A stretch of DNA of 64,000 bases from CAYNEO01 sp964396245 (GTDB lineage: Bacteria; Zixibacteria; MSB-5A5; GN15; FEB-12): contig CAYNEO010000015.1 in NCBI GenBank assembly GCA_964396245.1, positions 1-64,000 on the forward strand, read 5' to 3'. Within the stretch, counting starts at the first letter, position 1, and each line of letters starts with the position of its first letter. The notes beneath the pieces are model-generated. The model did not search any database and was not told where the DNA came from. It saw only the letters and a list, made by a program, of their open reading frames with translations. Of the stretch, positions 50,263 through 59,651 are shown in pieces. The translations under genes were made by a program, and so were the position numbers.

Positions 50263-53200
50263 TTACCACTGCTCGCATGGTTTCGTCGGTGCGTGACTGA
50301 CATACACATTGTCTATCAGCTTGGTGATATCACTAAGCGTGATAGAGTGATCCTCAGACCCATCGACATTGCCCTCATACATACAGCAGAGTGCCCGGTG
50401 ACTTATGTAAACATGATCGATCAGGACCGTGATGTCGGCCAACGTATGCACGTTCTCGTAGTCACAGTCGGTATTACCCGTATACAGGCCCGAACAACAC
50501 GTGATCTCCGGATCGAGACAGGCGCAATCGACCAGCGAATCGGACGGCCAGATGCCGTTGGCCACCTGGGTGATGTAGTGAATGTCGATATAGTTTATCA
50601 TGCAATCGCCGTTAGCATCACCGTTGGCCTTCGGACTGGGCGCCGGACCGCTGGAATCGATGGCCTGATGCAGGAACAGCACGTCAGCCATCGTTATCAG
50701 GCCATCGCTGTCGGCATCGCCCGGATACTGGCCGATACAGGTATCCGGCACACTCGGACCGCCCGTTATCACGAATGAGAGATCGAGCGAGCGTTCGAAT
50801 TCCGGAGGCTCCCGGAGTTCCATCCAGCCAGGTTCACCAAGTTGACCGGCCACGGCGTCATCGTTCCAGTGGTCGACCGAAGATTTCCAGCCCCACTGCG
50901 CTTCCTGTGTCCCGCCTATCATTGCAAAGACACCCAACCAGTAGATGGTGCCTTGCTCCTGCGGGAACCATTCGACTGAATCCAGCACGATATCATAGCG
51001 ATAGAACATCCTGTGATCTTCGAGCAGGACAGTCTGCGGGAACGGATCGTACCAGCCTTCCCACACCGACGGTATGATTGGCACCGCCTTGAATTCCGTA
51101 ATTTCTCGCTGCCAGAGCACGTCGCCGGGATGGCTATACATCCCACCTGCGGGATCCTCCGGTACGTCGCTGTAAATCGTGATGACGAATCCGAGCAGCG
51201 GTTCCTCTATTTCATGCATCCACGAACCCCAGAAGTGGATATCCTTGACCCAGCCGGTCTCGGAACACATCCAGTCATCTGCGACAATCGCAGGTGGCGT
51301 CGCGTTGACATCCCATCCCGCTGAATCAGGGGTTTGTGCGAAGTGCATCTTGGCCGGATCGCCCGGTTCCCAACCCTCACAGGCATCGCCCGTGCCGTCA
51401 CCGTCCGAATCAACCTGATCCGGATTGGCTATGGTCGGACAATTATCACAGACATCGCCGTAACCGTCGCTATCGAAATCGGCCTGATCGGCGTTAGGCG
51501 TGTTCGGGCAATTGTCACAGGCGTCACCGACATTGTCCTGATCATCGTCCTCCTGTCCGGGATTCGGCACCGTCGGGCAATTGTCTTCACCGTCAGGAAC
51601 ACCGTCGTCGTCCTCGTCGGGCGCCTCCACCGGACAGATCACCACGGCATATTCGATTATAGCGTGAATCGTCATCATGCCGGGAGGCACCGATGGATTC
51701 TGGTTGATCAGGTTAACGCCCTGGAACGGCAGAACATTCTGGTTGTTGACCGGATAGTTCGCCAGTTCATAAGCCCACGGCATCGTCCCGAGCGGCACAC
51801 AAGCGTTCGGAATAACATCGTATCGATCGTGGTGCCTGGTCAGATGCGGTCCCGATACGTACCGGGCGTCATTGTGGACGCTGGCCCCGTGAGCGGAACC
51901 GGCGGGCGGTTCACCTTCGTTGGCGTCGAAATATGGATCAGATATACAGAACGCTTGCGTCTCGATATCGGTACAGGTTCCCGCCACTGTTACCCAGTGA
52001 CCGCCTACCCGTTCGCAGTAACCTTCATCCACTTCGGCATAGAATCCCACGAGCAGGATGACATCCTGGCTGATCAGCACCTGCTCGCGGAGGAAGTTGA
52101 AGTCCGGCCACGGCGCCGCGGGATCGATGGCGATGGCGTACTGATTTACGGTATAGTAGTTGGACAATCCGGCCTTGTTGATCCAGTTCTGTGCGCCCGC
52201 AGCCAGATCCTGAACCGTGGTTCCGCTTTGCGCCGCGTTGGTCTGACAGTACAGCGCCAGGGAATCCACGAACGGTATGACGTTGTTCGTGTCGTGGTCG
52301 TCCCACGACCCGTACGGATCGACAAGCGGATAATTGTTGCAGACTGTCGGCGGCGGAGTCGTGCAGGTTTCAAATTTCGAGTCGAACCACCAGAGGCAGT
52401 TGGCCAGCGCGACCGGTCCGCAATGGGTCCACTTCTGTATCGGCGGATTGCCGTCCATGATGAACCAGTTGTCCTGTTTCTGGTCGAAGTCGGGCATTCC
52501 ATACGGGGCATAGTCCTCGTACGGTGCTTTGTAATAGTCACAGGTGTCGATGACGTCGGGACACTCGCAGGGCTCGCAGTTTATTATCAGGAGATACGGT
52601 CCTTCTGAGCCCGCCCTGGCTTCGACCTTGATGTACAGTTGGGTACCCTTCGGATGACAGTTCGGGTCAAGACAATCGTACTGCGAATCGTGACCCTCGG
52701 CGTCCGGGAAAGTCCCGTTATGGTCGTCACTGGTGAACACGATCGTGTTGCAGTCACTTTCGTAGACGGTCAGGATCGGGTCCAAACCACCGCCGTAAGC
52801 GTACTGGTTTCGGGTATCATTTCCGAGTACCCTGACATGCAGGCAGTAACAGGTATCGCCGGGAAGATTGACTACCCACCAGTCCTGATCGGCGCCGGTC
52901 ACCACACCGCAGTAAGCAGCCTCGCACTGGGCTTGATAGGCCTCTCCGCAGTTGTCATTGGGCTCGGCCTCGGAGCCTTCCCCGAACTTATCCGGCGGAG
53001 GATTCTCGCCACAATCCCATGGCGCCTCGCCCGTGACAGCCACATTCTCGCAGAATTCGGAGGTGTTGAGATACAGGTCAGTCGTGGTTGCCGTGACTTC
53101 GTCACCGACGGCGAGGCCGGTCACGGTCAGGCTCCAGTTTCCGGCAACATCGACCGGCGTGGTCGATCCGAGATAGACTTCGCCTTCACCATATCCGGTG

Positions 53201-54549
53201 GGATCGGTTCGTGCCCTGAATACCTCAACAGTTGCCTGAGTGGGATCAGTATCCACATTTATCGTACCGGTGATTACGGTTGAGCCGCCTGAATACGCGG
53301 CGCTGCCGATGACCGGAAAATTCAATTCCTGGTTACCCGCAAGATCCGGATCACCGGCATCATTGGCCGTCACCCCGTCGTTCTGTAAATCGATTCCAAG
53401 GTTGCCGTTATCATAAATAGAATTCTGCGTGATCCGGTTATGGTCGGCGTTCGCATTATCGAAGCCGCTTTCCCAAACCGCGACGCCATCGCCTCCGTTA
53501 TTCGCGATGATATTGTTTGATACGATGTTGTCAGGGGCAAATCCCCACTGGCTCGGCGCCGGTCCCGGCGGACCGTATTCGCCTATCGCCACGCCGTGGT
53601 GACCGTTCGGCAGCGGCGTGACGCCGTCGGAAGCCACCCCAATCATGTTGCCCGTCACCGTGTTGCTGTCCGTATAGATCGGCGGCGCCTGATACGGGGC
53701 ATTGTCATATCCCTGCATCCCCACGCCGTCCCAACTGTTTCCGGAAATGAGATTGTCGGCGACGATATTATGATGAGTCCCCTCGCTCATCTCGACCCCC
53801 TCGTGGTCGTTCCCCAGATTTTTGCCGCCGCCGATGTCCGTGCCGATGTAATTGGCTACGACCTGGTTGTAGCCGACATCGCCGGGGTCCAACGGCCCCT
53901 GAATCGCGACTCCATCAGCCCAATTGCCGGATACGAGGCACCCGGCCACGGTGTTGGAGTCAGCCACACCTCCGGGCTGGTTCTGGATTTTTATACCGGC
54001 CCAGAGCGTCGGGGTAGCCCGACCATTCCCCTTATCGGCGACTCCCCCGAGATCGGTGCCGACGAAGCAGCACTCGATGAGATTATGATTCGCGAAGGAT
54101 AGCCCTTCGATTCTTATGCCGTCCGCCTCGAAGTTGTTGATCACAAGCCCCTTGATGTGATTGTTGTTGGACTGGATCAACAAGCCGTGAGCCAGACCGG
54201 CACCAACGCCGTCAATTTCGATCAATAGAGTCGCCGTTGATGGCGGATTTGAACCACAGTCAGCCCCGCCGGGCTGCGTGATTCCGTCGATGACTACTCC
54301 CTGCATATCCGTCAGCGCCGGGAGCTGACCAGCGGGAAAAATCGTGTAGGGGCCCGCGGGAAGGATACTGAAATTAATCGTATCCGCCCCGGGAAGTCCG
54401 TTGGCCTGGTTTATGGCCCATCGCAACGTCCCCGGAGAGCCGTCATCGGCCGTGCTCGTCACTGTAAACGTCGCTGCGCTTGCTCCGCTCCCCAATACAA
54501 GCAGCAGGATTCCTCCCCGCCAGAGAAGCTCTTTTACCCTGCGCAGCAT
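50263..54549 (-). CDS. giant secreted beta-helix/C39-like/TSP3/double-dockerin protein
   Basis: The 1428-residue product has a signal peptide (1-26, ending ASAA). Then come a right-handed beta-helix (about 27-420, opening TFTVTSTADDGSPGTLRWAI and full of NxIxGN turns), an Ig-like unit (about 430-505), and a pre-peptidase/DVUA0089-like domain (about 515-660). Residues about 690-960 look like a C39-type papain-fold peptidase, with Cys710 (THCGPVALANC), His851 (GGHWVTVAG) and Asp871 (CISDPYFD) in the right order. Three thrombospondin type 3 calcium repeats (about 975-1056) and a beta domain follow. Last come four dockerin-like EF-hand repeats (about 1270-1428), the last two reading LADITVLIDHVYISH and LSDITKLIDNVYVSH. 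The ribosome site is TTGGAGG. Such a plan suggests a surface-attached enzyme or adhesin. Confidence 0.82.
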   Translation of the reverse strand: MLRRVKELLWRGGILLLVLGSGASAATFTVTSTADDGSPGTLRWAINQANGLPGADTINFSILPAGPYTIFPAGQLPALTDMQGVVIDGITQPGGADCGSNPPSTATLLIEIDGVGAGLAHGLLIQSNNNHIKGLVINNFEADGIRIEGLSFANHNLIECCFVGTDLGGVADKGNGRATPTLWAGIKIQNQPGGVADSNTVAGCLVSGNWADGVAIQGPLDPGDVGYNQVVANYIGTDIGGGKNLGNDHEGVEMSEGTHHNIVADNLISGNSWDGVGMQGYDNAPYQAPPIYTDSNTVTGNMIGVASDGVTPLPNGHHGVAIGEYGPPGPAPSQWGFAPDNIVSNNIIANNGGDGVAVWESGFDNANADHNRITQNSIYDNGNLGIDLQNDGVTANDAGDPDLAGNQELNFPVIGSAAYSGGSTVITGTINVDTDPTQATVEVFRARTDPTGYGEGEVYLGSTTPVDVAGNWSLTVTGLAVGDEVTATTTDLYLNTSEFCENVAVTGEAPWDCGENPPPDKFGEGSEAEPNDNCGEAYQAQCEAAYCGVVTGADQDWWVVNLPGDTCYCLHVRVLGNDTRNQYAYGGGLDPILTVYESDCNTIVFTSDDHNGTFPDAEGHDSQYDCLDPNCHPKGTQLYIKVEARAGSEGPYLLIINCEPCECPDVIDTCDYYKAPYEDYAPYGMPDFDQKQDNWFIMDGNPPIQKWTHCGPVALANCLWWFDSKFETCTTPPPTVCNNYPLVDPYGSWDDHDTNNVIPFVDSLALYCQTNAAQSGTTVQDLAAGAQNWINKAGLSNYYTVNQYAIAIDPAAPWPDFNFLREQVLISQDVILLVGFYAEVDEGYCERVGGHWVTVAGTCTDIETQAFCISDPYFDANEGEPPAGSAHGASVHNDARYVSGPHLTRHHDRYDVIPNACVPLGTMPWAYELANYPVNNQNVLPFQGVNLINQNPSVPPGMMTIHAIIEYAVVICPVEAPDEDDDGVPDGEDNCPTVPNPGQEDDDQDNVGDACDNCPNTPNADQADFDSDGYGDVCDNCPTIANPDQVDSDGDGTGDACEGWEPGDPAKMHFAQTPDSAGWDVNATPPAIVADDWMCSETGWVKDIHFWGSWMHEIEEPLLGFVITIYSDVPEDPAGGMYSHPGDVLWQREITEFKAVPIIPSVWEGWYDPFPQTVLLEDHRMFYRYDIVLDSVEWFPQEQGTIYWLGVFAMIGGTQEAQWGWKSSVDHWNDDAVAGQLGEPGWMELREPPEFERSLDLSFVITGGPSVPDTCIGQYPGDADSDGLITMADVLFLHQAIDSSGPAPSPKANGDANGDCMINYIDIHYITQVANGIWPSDSLVDCACLDPEITCCSGLYTGNTDCDYENVHTLADITVLIDHVYISHRALCCMYEGNVDGSEDHSITLSDITKLIDNVYVSHAPTKPCEQW

Positions 54550-54918
54550 ACAACCTCCAATGCTGTTAAGTTGTTTTTGGATAATATGTTATACGGATAC
54601 CTCTCCGTGTGAACCGGCTACCCAGGAGGCTCGGTATGTACTCATGCTGCCACTGAAGGCGGCAGGCTATGCATGATATGAGAATGTGCTCGTTGTCAGT
54701 AGGATAAGAATCGCCCGGATACTTTATGGACTGCTCTGCCCACAATATAAAAGCCGTCCAAACAGGCGTCAAGTGAAATAGGATGGCTTTGCGGACAAAG
54801 TTGTCCAATTTGTGTCTACCGCAGGTACTGCCCATCGCCCTTTCCCTTCTGAAGAATCATTCAGAGAGGGCAAACGACACGTGCGAGCGGAAGAGAGATT
54901 TTGGGGGGAAAGAAAAAG
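54550..54918. other. 369-base gap, nothing recognised
   Basis: This stretch separates the large secreted protein from the tRNA pair. I see no gene, no strong promoter and no repeat, apart from a weak CTGCC/GGCAG hairpin near 54645. The T-rich start on the minus strand after tRNA-Cys probably ends the tRNA transcript. Confidence 0.5.
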
Positions 54919-54990
<72 letters not shown>

Positions 54991-54995
54991 TAAAT

Positions 54996-55074
<79 letters not shown>

Positions 55075-55106
55075 TTTATGGTGGCCTGATTCAGCCACAA
55101 GCGGCT

Positions 55107-55136
55107 ATAATATATATCGGCGAAACGCGTTGTCAA
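55107..55136 (-). promoter_or_regulatory. promoter of the tRNA-Gly/tRNA-Cys pair
   Basis: On the minus strand a perfect TTGACA (55136-55131) is followed by TATATT after 16 bases (55114-55109) or TATTAT after 18 (55112-55107). It is about 33-38 bases ahead of the tRNA-Gly 5' end. Confidence 0.75.
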
Positions 55137-55163
55137 CTGATTTTGAACTCTCCCCCTGCGGCA

Positions 55164-57038
55164 TCAACGACCCGCCTGCTTCCGTTTCATCTGCTCAACC
55201 GCCAAATTGACAAGGGTGTCCACCCGGGGCCAATACCAGGGGATGTTCTTCTTCAACCACTGCTTGTGGATCTCCGCCTTTGCGGTATCTCCCATGAGCA
55301 TTGCATAACGATACATGTTGCGCTGGGAACCAAACAACATCGAATCCTGTGAGAGGACGCCGTCCATCAGGGCCATGGCCTCGGTGTGCCTCGACAAATT
55401 GCCGTACGTTGCGGCCATTTCGGATAACATTTCCAGATTGTACGGCTGGCCGCAGGCAACAACGGCGCTGTCGAAATATACAAGAGCTTCCTTGTTCTTG
55501 CCTTTCAGGCGAAGCTCGAGTGCCTGCTTGTAGTAATCGACATACGCTACCGGATGAGTCGGAACAATTTCTCCCGTTATCGGGCGAACCTTCTTGAAGG
55601 CGGAATTCACGGAGCCGGGCCGATAAAGCCACGGCACGACTCTATATGACTCGAGAAACTGATCGTACAGCATCAGCGCCTTTTCCGCCGGCGCCGACGG
55701 CTTGATACCGGTAGAGAAGGTGATATAGTCCGGTCCGCGTTCGAGCAGATACCTGGAGTTGTGCTTTGTTTCTTTCCATGTGCTCTGCATCCCCGGAATC
55801 GGCTCTTCGGAGTGACGGGCTATGGTTGAATCGGTCAGACCAAGCATGTCGATTATATCATGTCCGAGGAGTTCGTATCCAAAAATCCCGATTGTCGGGA
55901 TAGCTACCGAAAAATTCCGTGAATCGGACGCGTTCATGGCCCGAGCCTGATGAGCCATGCGAAAGGTGAAGTTTTTCTCGTATCGGTTGTACCGTGCGAC
56001 AAAATCGGAAGGCAAATACCACGTGAGCGCCAGAAGCGGGATGGCGGCGAGCGACAACGCCAGGTAGGCGGTCCTGGTGTTCAGCCGCTGCACCAGCTGC
56101 CACAGAGACAGGGCGATCAATATCGCCGCCGGACCGAACACTGGCAGAAAGAACCGATGCACCTTCAGCACGTCTCCCCCGATTAGCACGATATACAGGG
56201 TGTAGAGCACCGCGAAGAGCCACACGCTCAACGCCTCACGCGACAATTTGCGAATGAAAACGATCGGCGCCAGAAACCCGATGCCGTAGAAACCATAGTG
56301 TGCAAGAAACCGTGCCGCGTATTCGATACCGCTTTTGAGGTGCGCGATACTCAGACCGGTCTTGGCATAGAACGGATTTGGCAAAAGAGACTTGTAATAT
56401 GCGAGCTTGAATGCGACCATCGGCAGCGACAGCACAAATGCCCAACCGGCGGCAATCAAGGTGAATTTCGGGAAACGCCGCTCGGTAATGGCTTCAATAG
56501 CCAGAAGCAGTATAGCGACAAGGGCTCCCTCGGGACGAATCCAGACAGCAAGCGCCAGCGACAGGATCAGAAGTCGACTTCTGCTCAAAAAGAAATACAA
56601 CGAGAGCAGGGCAAAAAACGCAAATGCGGCGGTTTCCAGCCCTGCGGGCGACCAGTAGCCGAGGGACTGATTGAAGGCCACGAGATATGCCGGAAGCAGC
56701 GCGAACGGCCATGCCTTTCCGGTGGATACCCGACGCGCGATGATATAGGTAAGGACGATTATCCCGGCACCAAATACGAAACCGGTGATTTGCGACGCGA
56801 GGATATAATTCGCTCCAATCGCTCCCCAGAGAATCAGGTAGATCACCCAGCCGAAGTTCGTGAAGCCCTCTACCCGTTCGCCGATATTGTACACCAGGCC
56901 GTCTCCGTTAAGGAAATTGGCGACGTAGCGATACGAGATATAGGCGTCGTCCTGGATAAACCTCAGGTGGTGCGCAATCAGCGCGTAAATGATCAGAGCC
57001 GGAATGATCAGGACAATGTGTTTATAACGCAGTTTCAA
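55164..57038 (-). CDS. polytopic membrane glycosyltransferase-like protein with TPR tail
   Basis: The 624-residue product has about 11-12 membrane helices in its first 340 residues, with the first loop DDAYISYRYVANFLNGDGLVYN (about residues 30-51). Its acidic Asp-Asp and the position are those of GT39/ArnT/mycobacterial AftB-type polyprenyl-sugar transferases. A soluble part follows, with short TPR-like helices near the end (about 505-600: ALELRLKGKNKEALVYFDSAVVA and so on). It is last in the run of minus-strand genes for glycan and sugar metabolism, 18 bases after glgA. Donor and acceptor are unknown. Confidence 0.75.
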   Translation of the reverse strand: MKLRYKHIVLIIPALIIYALIAHHLRFIQDDAYISYRYVANFLNGDGLVYNIGERVEGFTNFGWVIYLILWGAIGANYILASQITGFVFGAGIIVLTYIIARRVSTGKAWPFALLPAYLVAFNQSLGYWSPAGLETAAFAFFALLSLYFFLSRSRLLILSLALAVWIRPEGALVAILLLAIEAITERRFPKFTLIAAGWAFVLSLPMVAFKLAYYKSLLPNPFYAKTGLSIAHLKSGIEYAARFLAHYGFYGIGFLAPIVFIRKLSREALSVWLFAVLYTLYIVLIGGDVLKVHRFFLPVFGPAAILIALSLWQLVQRLNTRTAYLALSLAAIPLLALTWYLPSDFVARYNRYEKNFTFRMAHQARAMNASDSRNFSVAIPTIGIFGYELLGHDIIDMLGLTDSTIARHSEEPIPGMQSTWKETKHNSRYLLERGPDYITFSTGIKPSAPAEKALMLYDQFLESYRVVPWLYRPGSVNSAFKKVRPITGEIVPTHPVAYVDYYKQALELRLKGKNKEALVYFDSAVVACGQPYNLEMLSEMAATYGNLSRHTEAMALMDGVLSQDSMLFGSQRNMYRYAMLMGDTAKAEIHKQWLKKNIPWYWPRVDTLVNLAVEQMKRKQAGR

Positions 57039-57056
57039 CGCGAGTAACTTCGGTTC

Positions 57057-58532
57057 TCAGGGGCTAATCAGTGAGTCAAACAACTCAGCGTATTTTATGG
57101 CCGACGATGCCCAGGAAAAATCCTGCTTCATGCCGGCCTTCATCAGTTTCATCCACGGCCGCTTTCGCGGGAAGAAATCTACGGCCCGCTTGACAGCTTC
57201 GAGCATGGCATCGGCGCTATATTCATTAAATACGAATCCCGTGCCGTTGCCCGTTGCCGGATCAAAGTCCACAACCGTGTCGGCCAGTCCGCCAACCCGG
57301 CGAACTATCGGCACGGTGCCGTATTTCAGCGAATACAGCTGATTTAACCCGCAGGGTTCGTACCGGGACGGCATGAGAAACATGTCGGCGCCGGCTTCGA
57401 TCCAGTGCGCGAGAGTGTCGTCAAACGTCAGATAGATTTTGAGCTTGTCAGGATACTTCTTTTCCAGATCGGTGAAGAGGTCATGGTATTTCTCGTCGCC
57501 CGTCCCCAGCAGAATCATCTGAATGTCCATTGCGAACAGCCCGTCGGCCGCCTCCTCTATCAGGTCGAACCCCTTCTGATCGGCCAGACGTGAAATGATC
57601 CCGATCAGCGGCGTGGTGTCTCTCACCGGGAGGCCCGCCTTGTTGATAAGCTCGATCTTCGTTTTCTTTTTGCCCGACAAATTGGCCAGGTTATACCGAT
57701 AGGGTATTTTCTTATCCCGGGTGGGCGACCAGATAGTGTAATCGACACCGTTCACGATACCTGTCAGGTCGGCACTGCGGCTTCTCAGCACATCCTGGAG
57801 ACCGGCGCCAAATTCATCGGTTGACTGAATCTCCTTGGCGTAGCTGTGCGACACGGTCGATATTTTGTCGGCCATGACAACGCCGCCCTTCAGGAAATTG
57901 ACTTTGCCGAAAAATTCGAGCGGCCCGGTCACGGCGTAAAACAGTTCGTCGCTGACCCCTATCTTTTTGAACGTCTCCGCCGGAAAGACTCCCTGGTAAC
58001 CGAGATTGTGAATGGTCAGCACCGTCTTGACGCCGGCAAAGAACGGATCATTGCGGTAGAGTGATTCCAGGTATACCGGTATGAGGGCCGCCTGCCAGTC
58101 GTGACAGTGAATAATGTCCGGTTTCCAGTCGCGCTTCTTGATTGCCTCGATCACGGAACGGGCAAAGAAAATGAAGCGCTCATCGTTGTCGGCGTAATCA
58201 TTGCCCGTTGACACGTCGCGGTATAACTCATCGCGAGCAAACAGCCGGTCATTGCGGACGAAGCAGTACGTTACCCTGGTTCTTCGGTTTTTTGACAGTC
58301 CCGCCGTCATGTTGTACTGGTTGTCCCCGACCGGAATCGGCACCGTCCAGTCGAGCTGGATGATCTTCATTCCGGCGCCGGCCACCTGCTTGTACTTGGG
58401 CATGCACACGACAACCTCGTGCCCCTGACGTGCTAATGCCGCCGGCAGCGCGCCGAGAACGTCACCAAGTCCACCGGTTCTCGCAAACGGAGCAACTTCC
58501 GATGAGACTTCCAGTATTCGCAATGGTCTCAT
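57057..58532 (-). CDS. glgA: glycogen/starch synthase (ADP-glucose type)
   Basis: GlgA transfers glucose from ADP-glucose to a growing alpha-1,4-glucan. The 491-residue product has the N-terminal donor motif RTGGLGDVLGALPAAL (the KxGGL loop with Arg for Lys at residue 18), ICHDWQAALIP-like HCHDWQAALIPVYL, IHNLGYQG, and in the C-terminal half PSRYEPCGLNQLYSLKYGTVPIVRRVGGLADTV, which holds the conserved Glu. These are GT5 family marks. It starts five bases after galT ends, and is thus in one transcript with galT. Confidence 0.94.
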   Translation of the reverse strand: MRPLRILEVSSEVAPFARTGGLGDVLGALPAALARQGHEVVVCMPKYKQVAGAGMKIIQLDWTVPIPVGDNQYNMTAGLSKNRRTRVTYCFVRNDRLFARDELYRDVSTGNDYADNDERFIFFARSVIEAIKKRDWKPDIIHCHDWQAALIPVYLESLYRNDPFFAGVKTVLTIHNLGYQGVFPAETFKKIGVSDELFYAVTGPLEFFGKVNFLKGGVVMADKISTVSHSYAKEIQSTDEFGAGLQDVLRSRSADLTGIVNGVDYTIWSPTRDKKIPYRYNLANLSGKKKTKIELINKAGLPVRDTTPLIGIISRLADQKGFDLIEEAADGLFAMDIQMILLGTGDEKYHDLFTDLEKKYPDKLKIYLTFDDTLAHWIEAGADMFLMPSRYEPCGLNQLYSLKYGTVPIVRRVGGLADTVVDFDPATGNGTGFVFNEYSADAMLEAVKRAVDFFPRKRPWMKLMKAGMKQDFSWASSAIKYAELFDSLISP

Positions 58533-58537
58533 ATTGT

Positions 58538-59563
58538 CTAATGTTTAGCCGCAGGGACCTTTTTGTCAACATCTATCCGGCGCAAAAACGCCGCCGCTTC
58601 TTCCGGGGAGGTCGGGTTGATATAGAAGCCGGAGCCCCACTCGAACCCGGCCACTTTCGTCAGCTTGGGAATAATCTCGATGTGCCAGTGGAAGATGTCA
58701 TGATACTCTTTCGAAATCGGCCGCGTGTGAATCATGTAATTGAACGGCGGATTGTCCAGCGCTATCTTCAATCGTGTCAATGTATCCTTTATACACCGGG
58801 CGAGGGTCGTGTATTCCGCATCGCTCATCTCGAGATAGCTCGACTGGTGGGTTTTAGGGATAATCCAGGTCTCGAATGGAAAACGCGATGCAAACGGTTC
58901 GAATGAAATGACGGCGTCGAAATCCTGCACAATACGCTCTTGCTCGGTAATTTCCTGGCGGATGATATCGCAGAAGATACACCGTTCCCTGAATTCGAAA
59001 TACTTGGCCGACCCGCGAAGTTTCTCCATGACCCGCTTGGGAATGATTGGAGTTGCAATCAACTGGCTGTGGGCGTGCTCGAGCGAAGCTCCTGCCGCCT
59101 CACCGTGATTTTTGAAGATCAGGATATACTGAAAACGTGTGTCGCGCCGCAAATCGACAAAGCGCTCTCGATACGCCCACAAGACATCGCGAATCTGGGG
59201 AACCGACATATCGGCCATGTCGAGTTTATGTTCCGAGGTTTCGATAATCACTTCGTGGGCGCCAACGCCGTTCATCCGGTCATAAATGCCCTTCGGCTCC
59301 CGGTTGAGAGTACCCTCGATCTTCAGCGCCGGATATTTGTTCGGGATCACACGCAGACGCCACCCGGGACGATTCGGCTCGGTACCGGGCTCGCGGAACG
59401 CCAGCACCTCCGGCGGCGTGTGATGCTCATTTCCGGGGCAGAAAGGACAGAGGGTGACATCGTCGTGACGCCGCACGGTGCTGAAAGAGGAAGGACGGCG
59501 ACCGCGCTCGCTGGATATGATCACCCATCGGCCGATTATCGGATCTTTACGAAGTTCAGGCAT
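58538..59563 (-). CDS. galT: galactose-1-phosphate uridylyltransferase
   Basis: GalT exchanges UMP between UDP-glucose and galactose-1-phosphate; in this context it may act on hexose phosphates in general. The 341-residue product is a HIT-superfamily enzyme with a zinc-binding CPFCPGNE (about 38-45), the catalytic HAHSQ (in SLEHAHSQLIATP, about 158-170), a second CIFCD pair, and a late HWHIEIIPK. The HAHSQ loop in place of HPHGQ is found in many bacterial and archaeal GalT-like enzymes. The gene lies in a sugar run with a nucleotidyltransferase (upstream) and glgA (downstream). Confidence 0.9.
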   Translation of the reverse strand: MPELRKDPIIGRWVIISSERGRRPSSFSTVRRHDDVTLCPFCPGNEHHTPPEVLAFREPGTEPNRPGWRLRVIPNKYPALKIEGTLNREPKGIYDRMNGVGAHEVIIETSEHKLDMADMSVPQIRDVLWAYRERFVDLRRDTRFQYILIFKNHGEAAGASLEHAHSQLIATPIIPKRVMEKLRGSAKYFEFRERCIFCDIIRQEITEQERIVQDFDAVISFEPFASRFPFETWIIPKTHQSSYLEMSDAEYTTLARCIKDTLTRLKIALDNPPFNYMIHTRPISKEYHDIFHWHIEIIPKLTKVAGFEWGSGFYINPTSPEEAAAFLRRIDVDKKVPAAKH

Positions 59564-59651
59564 AGTTATCCATTTCCAAAGCTACAAAAATACACCTCCA
59601 CCCGACCGCTGTCAACAGTGAGTACCGGTCCCGGCTGCCGGATCGATCCGA

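Noticed and set aside
51334..52608. A 424-codon plus-strand open frame inside the dockerin protein gene
   Set aside because: It is rich in Val, Ile and Arg as a shadow of an Asp/Thr-rich gene and shows no domain; the minus-strand gene has signal peptide and clear repeats.
50263..54549. Frameshifted or fused gene
   Set aside because: The single frame is open for 1428 codons, with domains in sensible order, so a natural multidomain protein is simpler.
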